64,000 bases of DNA from Shinella yambaruensis (GCF_022899355.1 NZ_JALJCK010000007.1:310001-374000), one strand, 5' to 3'; numbered from the stretch's first letter, positions 24,404-34,388 are shown. Notes: a model not told the origin generated them from the sequence alone. Made by a program: numbers and translations.

Positions 24404-25741
24404 TCAGGCCGCCACTGGTGCGGCAACCTCCGTGCGGCGTGCATGGCTGACCGCGAAGGCCAGCATGGCGAGGGTGGAAACCGCCGCCGGCACGGCGAAG
24501 ATCAGGAAGTTCTGCTGAAGGGGCAGTTCCTTCGCCAGCAGCATGCCGCCAAGCGTCGGCCCGACGATGGCGCCGATGCGGCCGACCCCGGATGCCCAGC
24601 CGAGGCCAGTGGAGCGGACCGAGAGGTTGTAGAGCTGGGCGACGCTGGCATAGAGCAGGATCTGCGTACCGATCGTGGTGGCGCCGGCGACGAAGACCAT
24701 CAGGAACAGGAGCGTGACCGGCAGGCCGAAGCCGACGAGCGCGATCGACAGCGTGGCGGCGGCGAAATAACCGATCACCACCTTCGGCAGGCCGAACCGG
24801 TCGCCGAGCCAGCCGCCGGCGATCGCCCCGGCCATGCCGCCGAAATTCAGCGAGAAGAGCGTCATCAGGCTGGCCTTTTCCGCATAGCCGGCTTCCTGCA
24901 TGACCTTCGGCAGCCAGGACGACAGCAGATAGACGAGCAGCAGGCAGCAGAAGAAGGCGACCCAGAGCAGAACCGTGCGCGCTGCCCGCTGGTGGCGGAA
25001 GAGCTCGGCAACCGACGCGGCGGCGCCCCTGGTCTCCGTGAAGACGAGCATGTCGTCGCCTGTCAGGCGCTCGCTCGTCTCGATGCGGGCATAGATGCGC
25101 CGCGCCTCTTCCTGCCGGCCCTGGCGCAGCAGGAAACCGAGCGATTCCGGCAGCGTCCACAGGATGAACGGCAGGATCACGAGGGGAATGGCGGCGACGA
25201 AGAACATCGGCTGCCAGCCATATTGCGGGATCATCCAGATGCCGAGGCTTGCCGCGACCATGCCGCCGACCGAGTAGCCGGAGAACATCAGTGCGACCAT
25301 CGTGCTGCGCAGCCGCTTCGGCGCATATTCGTTCATCAGGGCGACGACATTCGGCATCAGGCCACCGCAGCCGAGGCCGGCGAAGAAGCGGTAGATAGTG
25401 AACTCGCCCGGCGCGGTGGCAAAGCCCGTCAGCAGCGTCGAGACGGTGAACAGCACGAAGCTGATCGCAATGCCCTTCCTGCGTCCGATCTTGTCGGCGA
25501 GCGGGCCGAAGACCAGCGCGCCGAACATCATGCCGAACAGCGCCCAGGCCTGCAGCGCGCCGGCTTCGGGTTTGCTCAGCCCCCATTCCCTGATCAGTGT
25601 CGGCAGCACCGTGCCGGCGATGAAGACGTCATAGCCGTCGGCGATCAGGAGCAGCGCGCAGAGCACCACCACCGTCCATTGGAAACGGCCAAAGCGAGCC
25701 TTGTCGATCGCCTCGCTCACATCGATCTTGCGCATGGTCAC
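24404..25741 (-). CDS. benK: Aromatic acid:H+ symporter (AAHS) MFS transporter, BenK-like
   Basis: A 445-residue 12-span transporter. Span 1 carries LLIADGYDVFIAGTVLPTLI with the DGYD motif characteristic of the AAHS family (PcaK, BenK), and loop 2-3 has GPLADKIGRRKGIA, the MFS signature. Position directly downstream of benD supports benzoate as substrate, although muconate (MucK) or 4-hydroxybenzoate transporters share the motifs. It starts 27 bases after the benD stop and is the last gene of the operon. Confidence 0.83.
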   Translation of the reverse strand: MTMRKIDVSEAIDKARFGRFQWTVVVLCALLLIADGYDVFIAGTVLPTLIREWGLSKPEAGALQAWALFGMMFGALVFGPLADKIGRRKGIAISFVLFTVSTLLTGFATAPGEFTIYRFFAGLGCGGLMPNVVALMNEYAPKRLRSTMVALMFSGYSVGGMVAASLGIWMIPQYGWQPMFFVAAIPLVILPFILWTLPESLGFLLRQGRQEEARRIYARIETSERLTGDDMLVFTETRGAAASVAELFRHQRAARTVLLWVAFFCCLLLVYLLSSWLPKVMQEAGYAEKASLMTLFSLNFGGMAGAIAGGWLGDRFGLPKVVIGYFAAATLSIALVGFGLPVTLLFLMVFVAGATTIGTQILLYASVAQLYNLSVRSTGLGWASGVGRIGAIVGPTLGGMLLAKELPLQQNFLIFAVPAAVSTLAMLAFAVSHARRTEVAAPVAA

Positions 25742-25768
25742 CCCTCCCAGAGTGTGGTTGAAAAGACT

Positions 25769-26557
25769 TCAGCCGAGATCGCCGCCGGCGACCGGCAGGA
25801 TGTTCCCGGTGATGTAGGCGGCCTCGTCGGAGGCCAGGAACAGGATCGGTGCGACCTGTTCGTCGATGCTGCCGTAGCGCTTCAGGAAGCTCGAACCCTT
25901 CACCTGTTCCACGACCTCGGCCATCCAGGCCTTTTCGCGCGCGGTGTCGCCTTCCGCGTTGCGCGGGATGCGGCGGGGCGGTGCCTCGGTGCCCCCTGGG
26001 GCGGTGGCGACGACGCGGATGCCGAGATCGGCGACCTCCATCGCCAGCGATTGCGTGACGGCATTCACCCCGCCCTTGGCCGCCGAATAGGGTACACGGT
26101 GGATGCCGCGCGTGGCGTTCGACGAGACGTTGACGATGGTGCCGCCGCCCCGCGCCCTCAGGAACGGCAGTACCGCATGGCAGCAATAGAGCGTCGGCAT
26201 CAGCGAGCGGCGGATTTCCGCGTCGATCTGCGGCGGCTCGAATTCGGCATAGGGCCGCATGCGGATCGCGCCGCCGACATTGTTGATCAGGATGTCGATG
26301 CCGCCGAATTTTTCGGCGGCGGCCTGTATCGCCGCCGCGGCCCCTTCATAGGATTCGAGATCGGCGGTGAAGGCTGCCGCCTCCCCGCCCCTCGCCTCGC
26401 CGGCAACATCCGCGACGAAGTCGGCACGGTCGACGAACAGCACCTTGCCGCCCTCTGCCGCTGCGCGCAGCGCCACAGCCCGGCCGATGCCTTGGGCCGC
26501 GCCGGTCACCACCAGTACCTTGCCGGCAAAGCGGCCCGGAAAATGGCGCGCGCTCAT
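25769..26557 (-). CDS. benD: 1,6-dihydroxycyclohexa-2,4-diene-1-carboxylate dehydrogenase
   Basis: A 262-residue short-chain dehydrogenase that converts benzoate cis-diol to catechol with NAD+ reduction and CO2 release. NAD-binding GAAQGIGRAVA lies near residue 19, NNVGG near 91, the Ser of NVSSNATRG near 142, and the catalytic YSAAKGG near 155. The ATGA overlap with the benC stop (26554-26557) fixes the start. Direct linkage to benABC makes the assignment firm. Confidence 0.92.
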   Translation of the reverse strand: MSARHFPGRFAGKVLVVTGAAQGIGRAVALRAAAEGGKVLFVDRADFVADVAGEARGGEAAAFTADLESYEGAAAAIQAAAEKFGGIDILINNVGGAIRMRPYAEFEPPQIDAEIRRSLMPTLYCCHAVLPFLRARGGGTIVNVSSNATRGIHRVPYSAAKGGVNAVTQSLAMEVADLGIRVVATAPGGTEAPPRRIPRNAEGDTAREKAWMAEVVEQVKGSSFLKRYGSIDEQVAPILFLASDEAAYITGNILPVAGGDLG

Positions 26558-27582
26558 GCGCCTGCTCCCGTCGCCGTATTGGGCGTGAACTTTTCGTAGT
26601 GGAAGCTGTTCGGTTTCACGCCGGTCTCGTCGAAATGCCGGCGCACGGCATCGACCATCGGCGGCGGGCCGCAGAGATAGACGTCGACATCGCCGCCGTT
26701 CAAAAGCTCTGCCGGCATGTGTTGCGTTACCCAACCCTTGCGCGGATGGCTGGAGGCCTCCTCTGCCACCACCGTGCTGTAGCTGAAATTCGGCAGGCGG
26801 CGGGCATAGGCCTCGATTTCCTCGACGAGCACCAGATCGAGATCGCGCGTCACGCCGTATATGAGGTGGATGCGGTCGCCGGACTTGTCCTGCGCCAGCC
26901 CCTCCAGCATCGAGAGGAACGGCGCGAGGCCGGTGCCGCCGGCAATGAGCAGCAGCGGGCGCTTGACCTCGCGGAGATAGAAGCTGCCGAGGGGGCCGGT
27001 AATGTCGAGCCGCTCGCCGATCTCGGCGCGTTCCAGCCAGGTGCTCATCACGCCGCCGGGGATCTTCTTGATCAGGAAGCCGATACGCCCGGCGCCCGGC
27101 ACCGTGCTGAAGGAATAGGACCGGCTCTGCCCGCTGCCCGGAACGGCGATGTTGACATATTGGCCGGAGAGGAAGACGGGCGCCGCCCCTCCCCCGTCCA
27201 CGTCGAGTTCCAGCACGATCGCCGCGTCGTTGTGCGGAGCGATCGTCGCCACCGTCGCGGCGAAACGCTGCTGGCCCGTCTTGCAGGCGAGCGAGGTCGT
27301 CGGCACCGAAAGCACGCAGTCCGACGTCGGCTTCATCTGGCAGGTCAGCACCAGGCCGCCCTCCGCCTCGTCGGCGCTCAGGGCGTCCTCGATATAGTCG
27401 TCACCAAGGTCGTAGTTGCCGCTTTCGGCGCGGCACTTGCAGGTGCCGCACACGCCGTCGGAACAGTCCATCGGCAGGTTGATCTTGGCGCGATAGGCGG
27501 CGTCGAGAACCTTCTCGCCACTGTTGCAGCCGATGAAGCGGGTAACGCCGTCCTCGAAGTTCAATGCGATCTTGTAGCACAT
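26554..27582 (-). CDS. benC: Benzoate 1,2-dioxygenase reductase component
   Basis: A 342-residue electron-transfer protein. The N-terminal plant-type [2Fe-2S] domain has CSDGVCGTCKC near residue 41 and the fourth Cys in LTCQMKP near 80. The FAD domain follows with SRSYSFST near 153, then the NAD domain with GGTGLAPFLSML near 215 and YLCGPPPMVDAV near 305. It passes electrons from NADH to the BenA Rieske centre. Spacing to benB is 36 bases. Confidence 0.94.
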   Translation of the reverse strand: MCYKIALNFEDGVTRFIGCNSGEKVLDAAYRAKINLPMDCSDGVCGTCKCRAESGNYDLGDDYIEDALSADEAEGGLVLTCQMKPTSDCVLSVPTTSLACKTGQQRFAATVATIAPHNDAAIVLELDVDGGGAAPVFLSGQYVNIAVPGSGQSRSYSFSTVPGAGRIGFLIKKIPGGVMSTWLERAEIGERLDITGPLGSFYLREVKRPLLLIAGGTGLAPFLSMLEGLAQDKSGDRIHLIYGVTRDLDLVLVEEIEAYARRLPNFSYSTVVAEEASSHPRKGWVTQHMPAELLNGGDVDVYLCGPPPMVDAVRRHFDETGVKPNSFHYEKFTPNTATGAGA

Positions 27583-27618
27583 GGCTCCTCCTCCTCAGGG
27601 TGCCTGACCGCCCGGTCG

Positions 27619-28107
27619 TCAGATGTGGTAGACGTCGATGACCTGGCGGATGTAATCGTCCTTCAGCACGATCTTCTTGCTGGAGATGACGAGACCCTCG
27701 CCGCCCTTGCGGAGCGTGGCGAACACGGTGCCGAAGAAGTGGTCGGTGACCTTGTAGCGATGGTTGAGGGTGTGGAAGTTGTAGCGCAGATCGACCTCCT
27801 CGCCGCGCTCGGCCACCACCTCGACATTGGCGATCATGTGGCAGGTGCGCGGCTCGGGCGTGGAGGCGCCGGAGCGCTCGGTCTTGATGCGGAAGACGCG
27901 ATCCTCCAGGCCGTCGCGGCTCGGATAGTAGATCAGCGAGATCTGCGAGTGCGGATCCTCGGTGATCTGGTCGTCGTCGTCCCAGGCGGGCATCCAGTAG
28001 GTGACGTCGGGTGCATAGCAGGTGAGCCACTCGTCCCACTGGCGATCGTCGAGAAGGCGCGCCTCCTTGTAGAGGAAGGCGCAGATGGCGTCGTAGGGGA
28101 CCGTCAT
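27619..28107 (-). CDS. benB: Benzoate 1,2-dioxygenase small (beta) subunit
   Basis: A 162-residue subunit of the ring-hydroxylating dioxygenase, of normal length. It has the family features [22 protein letters not shown] near residue 10 and [10 protein letters not shown] near 88. It stabilises the alpha3beta3 hexamer and has no redox centre. Start ATG 28107 overlaps the benA stop by four bases. Confidence 0.93.
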   Translation of the reverse strand: MTVPYDAICAFLYKEARLLDDRQWDEWLTCYAPDVTYWMPAWDDDDQITEDPHSQISLIYYPSRDGLEDRVFRIKTERSGASTPEPRTCHMIANVEVVAERGEEVDLRYNFHTLNHRYKVTDHFFGTVFATLRKGGEGLVISSKKIVLKDDYIRQVIDVYHI

Positions 28108-29462
28108 GCCGCCGCTCCGTGCGCTTCCGCGGCGAGCGCCTTGCGCATCACCTTCGCCCAATATTCATGCTGGCGAACGAACAGGCCCTCGTCCTCGCTG
28201 CGCTCGCCCGAGAGCAGCGGCGTGATGCCCATGCGCCTGGCATTGTCGTCGGGCCCGTCGATCCAGAGCGGCGCGCCGCGCGACATGTCGTTCCACAGCG
28301 CGGAAATGCCCGCGTAGCCCGCCTGGCAGGCGCGGAATTCCTCCAGGTCGTCGGCCGTGCCCATGCCGGAGACGTTGAAGAAATCCTCGTACTGGCGGAT
28401 GCGCAGCGCGCGGTTTTCGGCGCTCTCGCCCTTCGGCGCGAAGCAGAAGATGCTGATCTCCGTCTTGTCGACGCTGATCGGGCGCGTCACGCGGATCTGC
28501 GTGGAGAACTGGTCCATCAGGAAGACGTTCGGATAGAGGCAGAGATTGCGGGTCTGGTTGACGATGACATCCGCCCTGTCCACGCCGACGCGGGCCTCGA
28601 TCTCCGCGCGGTTGCCGTAGACCGGCCGCACCTCCGGGTTCATCGTGGTCGTCCAGAGCAGGATATGGCCGTGAGCGAAGCCGTAGACGCCGGCGACCGA
28701 CTTGCTCCAGCTGTTGGCATCGACCGCCTTGGTGCCTTCCTCGGTACGGCGGCCCATGGTGGCGGCATAGTTCCAGTGCACGCTGCTGACATGGTAGCCG
28801 TCGCAGCCGTTCTCCATCTGCAGCTTCCAGTTCCCGTCATAGATGTAGGAGGAATTGCCGCGGATGACTTCCAGCCCATCGGGCGCCTGGTCGACGATCT
28901 GGTCGATGATCGCCCTGGTCTCGCCGAGGAAATCGGCGAGCGGCAGCACGTCCGCATTGAGGCTGCCGAAGAGGAAGCCACGATAGTTCTCGAAGCGCGG
29001 CACGCGCTTCAGGTCGTGCGAGCCATCCGTGTCGAACTGCGGCGGATATTGCGTGGTCTTGCCGTCCTTGACCTTCAGTAGCCTGCCATTGTTGGAAAAC
29101 GTCCAGCCGTGGAATGGACAGGTGAAGCTGCCCTTGTTGCCGTGCTTGCGCCGGCAGAGCATCGCGCCGCGGTGGGCGCAGGCATTGATCATCGCATGCA
29201 GGGCGCCGGCCTTGTCGCGGGTGACGACCACGGGCTGGCGGCCGATATTGGTGGTATAATAGTCGTTGTTGTCGGGGATCTGGCTTTCGTGGGCGAGATA
29301 GACCCAGTTGCTCTCGAAGATGTGCTTCATCTCCAGCTCGAACAGGTCGGCATTGGTGAAGATGTCGCGGCGGCAGCGGAACACGCCGGCCTCATGGTCA
29401 TCCTGCACCGCGTTGGCGAGCAGTTCGTCGAGTTCCTGCGCCTTGTCCAGGATCGTAGGCAT
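28104..29462 (-). CDS. benA: Benzoate 1,2-dioxygenase large (alpha) subunit
   Basis: A 452-residue catalytic subunit that dihydroxylates benzoate to its cis-1,2-diol. The Rieske ligands are CAHRGAMLC near residue 94 and CPFHGW near 114. The mononuclear iron site is in [11 protein letters not shown] near 217. Length and motif spacing match BenA/XylX. ATG 29462 follows GAGGAGGAGCC; an in-frame ATG 15 bases upstream is less well placed. The gene begins 76 bases after catA, with no separate operator seen in between. Confidence 0.94.
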   Translation of the reverse strand: MPTILDKAQELDELLANAVQDDHEAGVFRCRRDIFTNADLFELEMKHIFESNWVYLAHESQIPDNNDYYTTNIGRQPVVVTRDKAGALHAMINACAHRGAMLCRRKHGNKGSFTCPFHGWTFSNNGRLLKVKDGKTTQYPPQFDTDGSHDLKRVPRFENYRGFLFGSLNADVLPLADFLGETRAIIDQIVDQAPDGLEVIRGNSSYIYDGNWKLQMENGCDGYHVSSVHWNYAATMGRRTEEGTKAVDANSWSKSVAGVYGFAHGHILLWTTTMNPEVRPVYGNRAEIEARVGVDRADVIVNQTRNLCLYPNVFLMDQFSTQIRVTRPISVDKTEISIFCFAPKGESAENRALRIRQYEDFFNVSGMGTADDLEEFRACQAGYAGISALWNDMSRGAPLWIDGPDDNARRMGITPLLSGERSEDEGLFVRQHEYWAKVMRKALAAEAHGAAA

Positions 29463-29538
29463 GGCTCCTCCTCTCATGGCGGCCGCCCCGCGGCGGCGCC
29501 ATTGCAACGATGTCGGTTGAAGAAAGGCTGGGGCGGCT

Positions 29539-30477
29539 TTACGCGGCCGCCCGCTTGCGCTGCAGGTTGACCTGGTTGTCGACGCCGTTCACCAGCGCGG
29601 TCAGGTCGATGTCGAACACGATCTCGGCGAAGGGCTCCTCCAGGCCGTTGGCCTTGATGCTCGCTTCGTCGGTCCGCTCGACGAGAGCCGGGACGAGACC
29701 GTCGCGGGTGGCATAGGCGAAGTCGTCGTTGACCAGCGGATCGCCGGCAATGTTGATCTGGGTGGTCAGCTTGCGGTGGCCATCGGCGCTGATGAAGAAA
29801 TGGATGTGCGCCGGACGCTGGCCATGGCGGCCGAGTGCGGAAAGAAGCTGCTCCGTCGGGCTGCCCGGGGGAACGCCGTAGCCCTTGGGTACGATGCTCC
29901 GGAACCTGTAACAGCCCTTCTCGTCGGTGATGATCGTGCGGCGCATGTTGAACGGTGCCTGCCTGCCGGTCGGGTCGAAGTGGGAATAGAAGCCGCGCGT
30001 GTCGCAGTGCCAGACCTCCACCGTCGCACCCGGCAGCGGTGTGCCGTCGGCATCGCGAACCGTGCCGTGCATGATCAGCGTGTGGCCCTCGGTGTCCGTG
30101 CCGTCGTCGAGCCGGGCGAAACCATGCGCCACCGGCGCGCCGGCGACATAGAGCGGGCCTTCGATGGTCCGCGGCGTGCCGTTCTTGATGCCGAGCTCCT
30201 CGTCGATGGCATCGAGGCGTTCATCGAGGAAATGGTCGAGGCCGAGGCCGGGCGAGATAAGGCCCGCCTGTCCGGCGGCGCCGATCTCGTTGAGCCAGGC
30301 GATGCCGGCCCAGTATTCGTCGGGCGTGATGTCGAGATCGTCGATCGCCTTGAAGAGATCGGACAGCAGGCGATGGGTGATCTCCTTCATGCGCGGGCTG
30401 CCGCCCTGTTTGTCGAGGCCGCTGACGACCTTCAGAAAATCCTGTATTTCCGGTTTGTCGAAAATCCTCACACTCAT
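29539..30477 (-). CDS. catA: Catechol 1,2-dioxygenase
   Basis: A 312-residue intradiol dioxygenase that opens catechol to cis,cis-muconate. The Fe(III) ligands are visible as Tyr in GPLYVAGAP near residue 158, Tyr in [13 protein letters not shown] near 193, and both His of RPAHIHFF near 219. The N-terminal helical dimerisation region is present. Forms catBCA with the two genes upstream on the same strand. Confidence 0.95.
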   Translation of the reverse strand: MSVRIFDKPEIQDFLKVVSGLDKQGGSPRMKEITHRLLSDLFKAIDDLDITPDEYWAGIAWLNEIGAAGQAGLISPGLGLDHFLDERLDAIDEELGIKNGTPRTIEGPLYVAGAPVAHGFARLDDGTDTEGHTLIMHGTVRDADGTPLPGATVEVWHCDTRGFYSHFDPTGRQAPFNMRRTIITDEKGCYRFRSIVPKGYGVPPGSPTEQLLSALGRHGQRPAHIHFFISADGHRKLTTQINIAGDPLVNDDFAYATRDGLVPALVERTDEASIKANGLEEPFAEIVFDIDLTALVNGVDNQVNLQRKRAAA

Positions 30478-30525
30478 GATAGCCCTCCTCCGGGTCTCGG
30501 TTGCGTCAAACGATTTGGGGTCCGC

Positions 30526-30816
30526 TCAGGTATCGTCCTCGCGGATCGACGACGGGTGGCGCAGCAGCGGCGTCACCTTGATGGTCATGAACTTGAACAA
30601 GGGCAGCCCCGTCAGGACCGCATGCAGCTCGGCATTGTCCTTGACGTCGAAAATGCTGACATTCGCGTATTGCCCGGCGATGCGCCAAATGTGCCGCCAG
30701 GTGCCGCTGTCCTGCAGCGCCTGCGAATAGGCCTTTTCCCGCGCGAGGATGTCTGCCGCTTCCTCCTGCGGCAGGTCGTGGGGCATGTGGACGTCCATTC
30801 GCACCTGGAAAAGCAT
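30526..30816 (-). CDS. catC: Muconolactone delta-isomerase
   Basis: A 96-residue enzyme of normal size (MLFQVRMDVHMPHDLP... through GLPLFKFMTIKVTPL) that converts muconolactone to 3-oxoadipate enol-lactone and assembles as a decamer in known cases. It starts 12 bases after catB and ends 48 bases before catA. Confidence 0.95.
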   Translation of the reverse strand: MLFQVRMDVHMPHDLPQEEAADILAREKAYSQALQDSGTWRHIWRIAGQYANVSIFDVKDNAELHAVLTGLPLFKFMTIKVTPLLRHPSSIREDDT

Positions 30817-30828
30817 GGCCTTGTCCTC

Positions 30829-32010
30829 CTACTCGGCGAGGCTGATGGTCTTGCGCGGGGCGTTGCGGGTGAAGAACGCGACGCGGTCCTCATCCAGTTC
30901 GATGCCGAGACCCGGCGCGTCGGGCACGGTCAGCTCGAAATCGCTGTAGTCAAGCGGCGTTGCGAGAATGTCCTCGGTCAGGAGCAGCGGGCCGAACAGT
31001 TCCGTGCCCCGTTGCAGATTGGCGAAGGTGGCAAAGACCTGTGCGGAGGCGATCGTTCCGACCGGGCCTTCCAGCATGGTGCCGCCATAGAGTTCGATGC
31101 CGGCCGCATCGGCGATCGCCGCCACGCGTTGGGCATTGGAGAGGCCGCCGCTCTGCTCGATCTTGACGGCGAAGACATCGGCGCCGCCGATCCTTGCCAG
31201 TTCGAAAGCCGATTCGGGGCCGGTCAGCGCCTCGTCCGCCATCAGCGCGACAGGGAAACGGCGCATCAGCCGGGCCAGCGCCGCCGTCGAGGCGACCGGC
31301 TGCTCGACCAGTTCGCAGCCCGCATCGGCAAGGGCCGCCATGCCATAGGCGGCCTCGGTCTCGCTCCAGGCCATGTTGACATCGACGCGCACCGCGGCCC
31401 GCTCGCCCAGCGCACGCTTGATCGCGGCCACATGGGCGATGTCCTCCTGCAGGGTCCTCGCGCCGATCTTCAGCTTGAAGATCCGGTGGCGGCGGAGGTC
31501 CAGCATGCTTTCGGCCTCGGCGATGTCACGAGCCGTATCGCCCGAGGCCAGCGTCCAGGCGACCGGCAGGCGATCGCGGCGGCGGCCGCCGAGAAGTTCG
31601 CTGACCGGCAGGCCGAGGCGCTTGCCCTGCGCGTCGAAGAGGGCCGTTTCCACGGCGCTCCTGGCGAAGCGGTTTTCCTTTATCCGCTTGGCAAGGCGCG
31701 CCATCAGTGTCGGCACGCGGGCCGCATCCTCGCCCAGCAGCGCCGGGGCGAAATAGGTGTCGATGGCAAGCTTCATGCCCTCGGGGCTTTCCCCGCCATA
31801 GGCAAGGCCGCCGATCGTGCTGCCCTCGCCGATGCCGATGGTGCCATCGCTGCAATATACCTTTACCAGCATCATGCTCTGGCCGTTCATCGTCGCCACC
31901 GACAGCCTGTGCGGGCGGATGGTCGGCACGTCGACCAGCAGTGTCTCGACCCGTTCGACGACGGGGGAGGATGTGGCGGCCGGGAAATGCGGTGCAGGGA
32001 TTGTGCTCAT
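30829..32010 (-). CDS. catB: Muconate cycloisomerase
   Basis: A 393-residue enolase-superfamily enzyme converting cis,cis-muconate to muconolactone. The catalytic Lys pair is in FKLKIGARTL near residue 177, and metal ligands lie in VDVNMAWSE, LVEQPV and MADEALTG; the distal Lys is in DVFAVKIEQSGG. First gene of the catBCA-benABCDK run. Its ATG at 32010 lies 58 bases downstream of a perfect CatM/BenM-type operator. Confidence 0.94.
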   Translation of the reverse strand: MSTIPAPHFPAATSSPVVERVETLLVDVPTIRPHRLSVATMNGQSMMLVKVYCSDGTIGIGEGSTIGGLAYGGESPEGMKLAIDTYFAPALLGEDAARVPTLMARLAKRIKENRFARSAVETALFDAQGKRLGLPVSELLGGRRRDRLPVAWTLASGDTARDIAEAESMLDLRRHRIFKLKIGARTLQEDIAHVAAIKRALGERAAVRVDVNMAWSETEAAYGMAALADAGCELVEQPVASTAALARLMRRFPVALMADEALTGPESAFELARIGGADVFAVKIEQSGGLSNAQRVAAIADAAGIELYGGTMLEGPVGTIASAQVFATFANLQRGTELFGPLLLTEDILATPLDYSDFELTVPDAPGLGIELDEDRVAFFTRNAPRKTISLAE

Positions 32011-32067
32011 GGGAGAACTATGCGCCCGGCCGCCCCTGCCCGTCCAAGACCGATTGCGTCTCCAATG

Positions 32068-32082
32068 ATACCTGAGAGGTAT
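32068..32082 (-). promoter_or_regulatory. CatR/BenM-type LysR operator upstream of catB
   Basis: ATACCTGAGAGGTAT is a perfect ATAC-N7-GTAT site, the consensus of BenM and CatM. It lies 58 bases upstream of the catB ATG, where a LysR activator responding to muconate would drive the cat-ben operon. Confidence 0.75.
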
Positions 32083-32488
32083 AATGTCAGGATATGTGAC
32101 GCGGTTCGGCCCGCGGCACGGCGACCGGCAGCCGTATCCGGTTTCCGGGCGTCTGACAAAGCGTCGACAGGCAAGGAGGTGAGGTCAGCGATGCGCCGAA
32201 CGATTGGCGGCCCTACTGCCATAAGGGCATGGGACGGCCCGAACGGGCCGATTGTCCCGGCAAGTCCGGCGTTGCAAACTCGGAGAGAAGCAGCACTGGG
32301 GCCGTGGTCAGGCAGCCGGACGGTGGGCGCGGGCATGCATACCGCGCTTGCGGGCTATTTTTCAGGCTGCCGGCTGGGTAGCTCCGCGATCAGGTCGGCG
32401 ATTCGGGCACCGTCGAGGTCCGCCTGCCGCCGCGTAATTTCCAGGCCTGGTCGTCGGAATGGATCGGCCGGGGTGGTGTTCTTGACGC
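32083..32488. other. Gene-free interval between the catB operator and the enol-lactonase gene
   Basis: About 400 bases without a convincing gene. A strong ribosome-binding site (AAGGAGGTGAGG, 32173-32184) stands before ATG 32191, but the reading frame behind it is Arg/Ala-rich, runs antisense into the enol-lactonase gene, and looks non-coding. It may be the remnant of a lost gene. Confidence 0.4.
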
Positions 32489-33271
32489 TCAGCCATTGGC
32501 GAAGCCGCGCAGCAGCGCGGCCACGTCGGCGGGACGCTCGATGCAGGGCAAATGGCCGGCGCCCTTGATGATGTGGAAAATGGCGCCCGGAATCCGGTGC
32601 GCCGTCGCCTCGACCAGCGCGGGCGGCGTCGAAAGGTCGTTTTCGCCGGCGATCACCAGCGTGGGCGCCGTTATGCCGGTGATGGTGTCGGTCAGGTCTG
32701 CATCGCGCAGGGCCTTGCAGGTTTCGGCATAGCCCGCCGCCGGCGTGCGCTCCAGCATCCGGCGCCAGGCGGAAAAGGCTTCCGGCTGCCCCGCGCGGTA
32801 GTCCGGCGAAAACCACCGGGCCATGATCGCCTCGCCGATCGATGCAACGCCGCCGTCCTGGACGGCATCGATCCGGGCGTTCCAGGCGTCCGGCGTGCCG
32901 ATCTTCGCCGCCGTGTCCATCAGCACGAGACGGGTGACGCGCGCCGGCGCCCGCACGGCGAGATCCATGGCTATCACTCCACCGACCGAGAGGCCGCAGA
33001 TCATCGTATCCTGCCAGCCGACATGGTCGAGAAGGCCGATGAGGTCGTCGCTGTGGTCGCGGATCCCGCGCGGCGCCGGCGCGACTTCGCTCAATCCATG
33101 GCCGCGCTTGTCGTAGAGCAGGAGATCGAAATCGGCGGCGAGCTCATCGATGACATCGTCCCAGATCGCCATGTCCGATCCGAGCGAATTGGCGAAGGCG
33201 ATCCGCGGTGCGCCGCGCCGGCCGGCGCGGCGATAGGAAAGCACGATGTCGTTGGATCGGCTGAAAGGCAT
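32489..33271 (-). CDS. pcaD: 3-oxoadipate enol-lactonase
   Basis: A 260-residue alpha/beta hydrolase of normal PcaD/CatD size. The nucleophile Ser is in CGLSVGGVIA near residue 94, the oxyanion segment in FANSLGSD near 26, the acid in GENDLSTP near 210, and the His in GAGHLPCIE near 238. It hydrolyses the enol-lactone from CatC to 3-oxoadipate. It is separate from the cat-ben run and divergent from catR, so it may be under its own CatR-type operator at 33429. No pcaIJF genes are in the window. Confidence 0.9.
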   Translation of the reverse strand: MPFSRSNDIVLSYRRAGRRGAPRIAFANSLGSDMAIWDDVIDELAADFDLLLYDKRGHGLSEVAPAPRGIRDHSDDLIGLLDHVGWQDTMICGLSVGGVIAMDLAVRAPARVTRLVLMDTAAKIGTPDAWNARIDAVQDGGVASIGEAIMARWFSPDYRAGQPEAFSAWRRMLERTPAAGYAETCKALRDADLTDTITGITAPTLVIAGENDLSTPPALVEATAHRIPGAIFHIIKGAGHLPCIERPADVAALLRGFANG

Positions 33272-33428
33272 GGCGGTCGCTCGCGCTGATGTGGCTGGAA
33301 CACGCGCATGGCCCTGCCGACCGGGTTTCCGGCCGCATATCGGGCCTGCGCAGAAGCTTCCGCGAAATTCTTGCTGCTAGGCTAGCTTTGGGGGCGCAAA
33401 GCGTCCAAGACTATCGTGGTCGATTTCG

Positions 33429-33443
33429 ATACCGGGAAGGTAT
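33429..33443. promoter_or_regulatory. CatR/BenM-type LysR operator between pcaD and catR
   Basis: ATACCGGGAAGGTAT is again a perfect ATAC-N7-GTAT dyad. It ends 6 bases before the catR ATG and so is placed for autoregulation of catR and possibly activation of the divergent pcaD. Confidence 0.7.
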
Positions 33444-33449
33444 AGTGCC

Positions 33450-34373
33450 ATGGAGCTGCGCCAACTTCGCTACTTCGTCGCCGTCGCCCGCGAACGCAAT
33501 TTCTCGAGGGCTGCGGAACTGCTGCACATCGCCCAGCCGCCGCTCAGCCGGCAGATCCAGCAACTGGAGGAGACGCTCGGGGTCACCCTGATCGATCGGT
33601 CCATCCGCCCGCTGGCGCTTACCGATGCGGGCCGCTTCTTCTATGATCAGGCGCGGCAGATTCTCTCCCGCATCGATCATGTGCGCGAGCAGACGCGGCG
33701 CATCGCCGCCTCGCGCCGGGAGATCTTCATCATCGGCTGCGTCGGCTCGACGCTCTACAGCGGCATCCCGGATCTGGTGCGCCGCATGCGGGCTCGCTGG
33801 CCGGCGCTCGGCATCGAGATCCGCGAGATGATGTCGGTGGAGCAGATCGCGGCGCTGAAGGACGGGCGCATTGATCTCGGTTTCGGCCGCGTGCGGCTCA
33901 GCGATCCGGATATCGAGCGGATCACGCTGCGGGAGGAGCGGCTGGTCGTCGCCTTTCCCAGGGAGCACCCGAAATCACTGTTGTCGGAGCCTGTTGCATT
34001 GAGCGAGATCGCCGGCGAGACGCTGGTGATCTATCCCTCCAAGCCGCGGCCGAGCTTTGCCGACGAGGTGCTGGCCCTCTGCGCCGATCTCAATGTCGAA
34101 CCGGGCACTGTCGAGGAGGTGCGGGAAATCCAGACGGCGCTCGGCCTTGTCGCCGCCGCCATCGGCGTGTGCATCCTGCCCGCGGCGGCCCAGCGCCAGC
34201 GCATGGACGATGTCTGCTACCGCGTGCTTTCCGACGAGCGGGCGACCTCGCCCGTCATCATGAGCTACCGGCGGAACGACGGCTCGGGCCGGATCGAGGA
34301 GATCAAGGGGCTGATCCGCGAAATGTATGCGGAGAACCCGCCCTGGCTGCGCTTGTCGAACGTTACCTGGTAG
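33450..34373 (+). CDS. catR: LysR-type regulator of benzoate/catechol degradation (CatR/BenM/CatM type)
   Basis: A 307-residue LysR protein resembling Acinetobacter BenM/CatM from the first residues: MELRQLRYFVAVA, AQPPLSRQIQQLEE, then LALTDAGRFFYDQA. The effector domain keeps the muconate-binding layout (VGSTLYSGIPDLVR near residue 98, KDGRIDLGFGR near 140, EIQTALGLVAAAIGVCILPA near 227). Two perfect BenM-type operators in the locus support this role. Effector is expected to be cis,cis-muconate, perhaps with benzoate. Confidence 0.88.
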   Translation: MELRQLRYFVAVARERNFSRAAELLHIAQPPLSRQIQQLEETLGVTLIDRSIRPLALTDAGRFFYDQARQILSRIDHVREQTRRIAASRREIFIIGCVGSTLYSGIPDLVRRMRARWPALGIEIREMMSVEQIAALKDGRIDLGFGRVRLSDPDIERITLREERLVVAFPREHPKSLLSEPVALSEIAGETLVIYPSKPRPSFADEVLALCADLNVEPGTVEEVREIQTALGLVAAAIGVCILPAAAQRQRMDDVCYRVLSDERATSPVIMSYRRNDGSGRIEEIKGLIREMYAENPPWLRLSNVTW

Positions 34374-34388
34374 GTCCCTCCCCGCGTG

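Noticed and set aside
32191-32568. Possible small gene with a strong AAGGAGGTGAGG ribosome-binding site
   Set aside because: The translation is Arg/Ala-rich, runs antisense into pcaD and shows no recognisable fold; kept only as a note in the gene-free interval.
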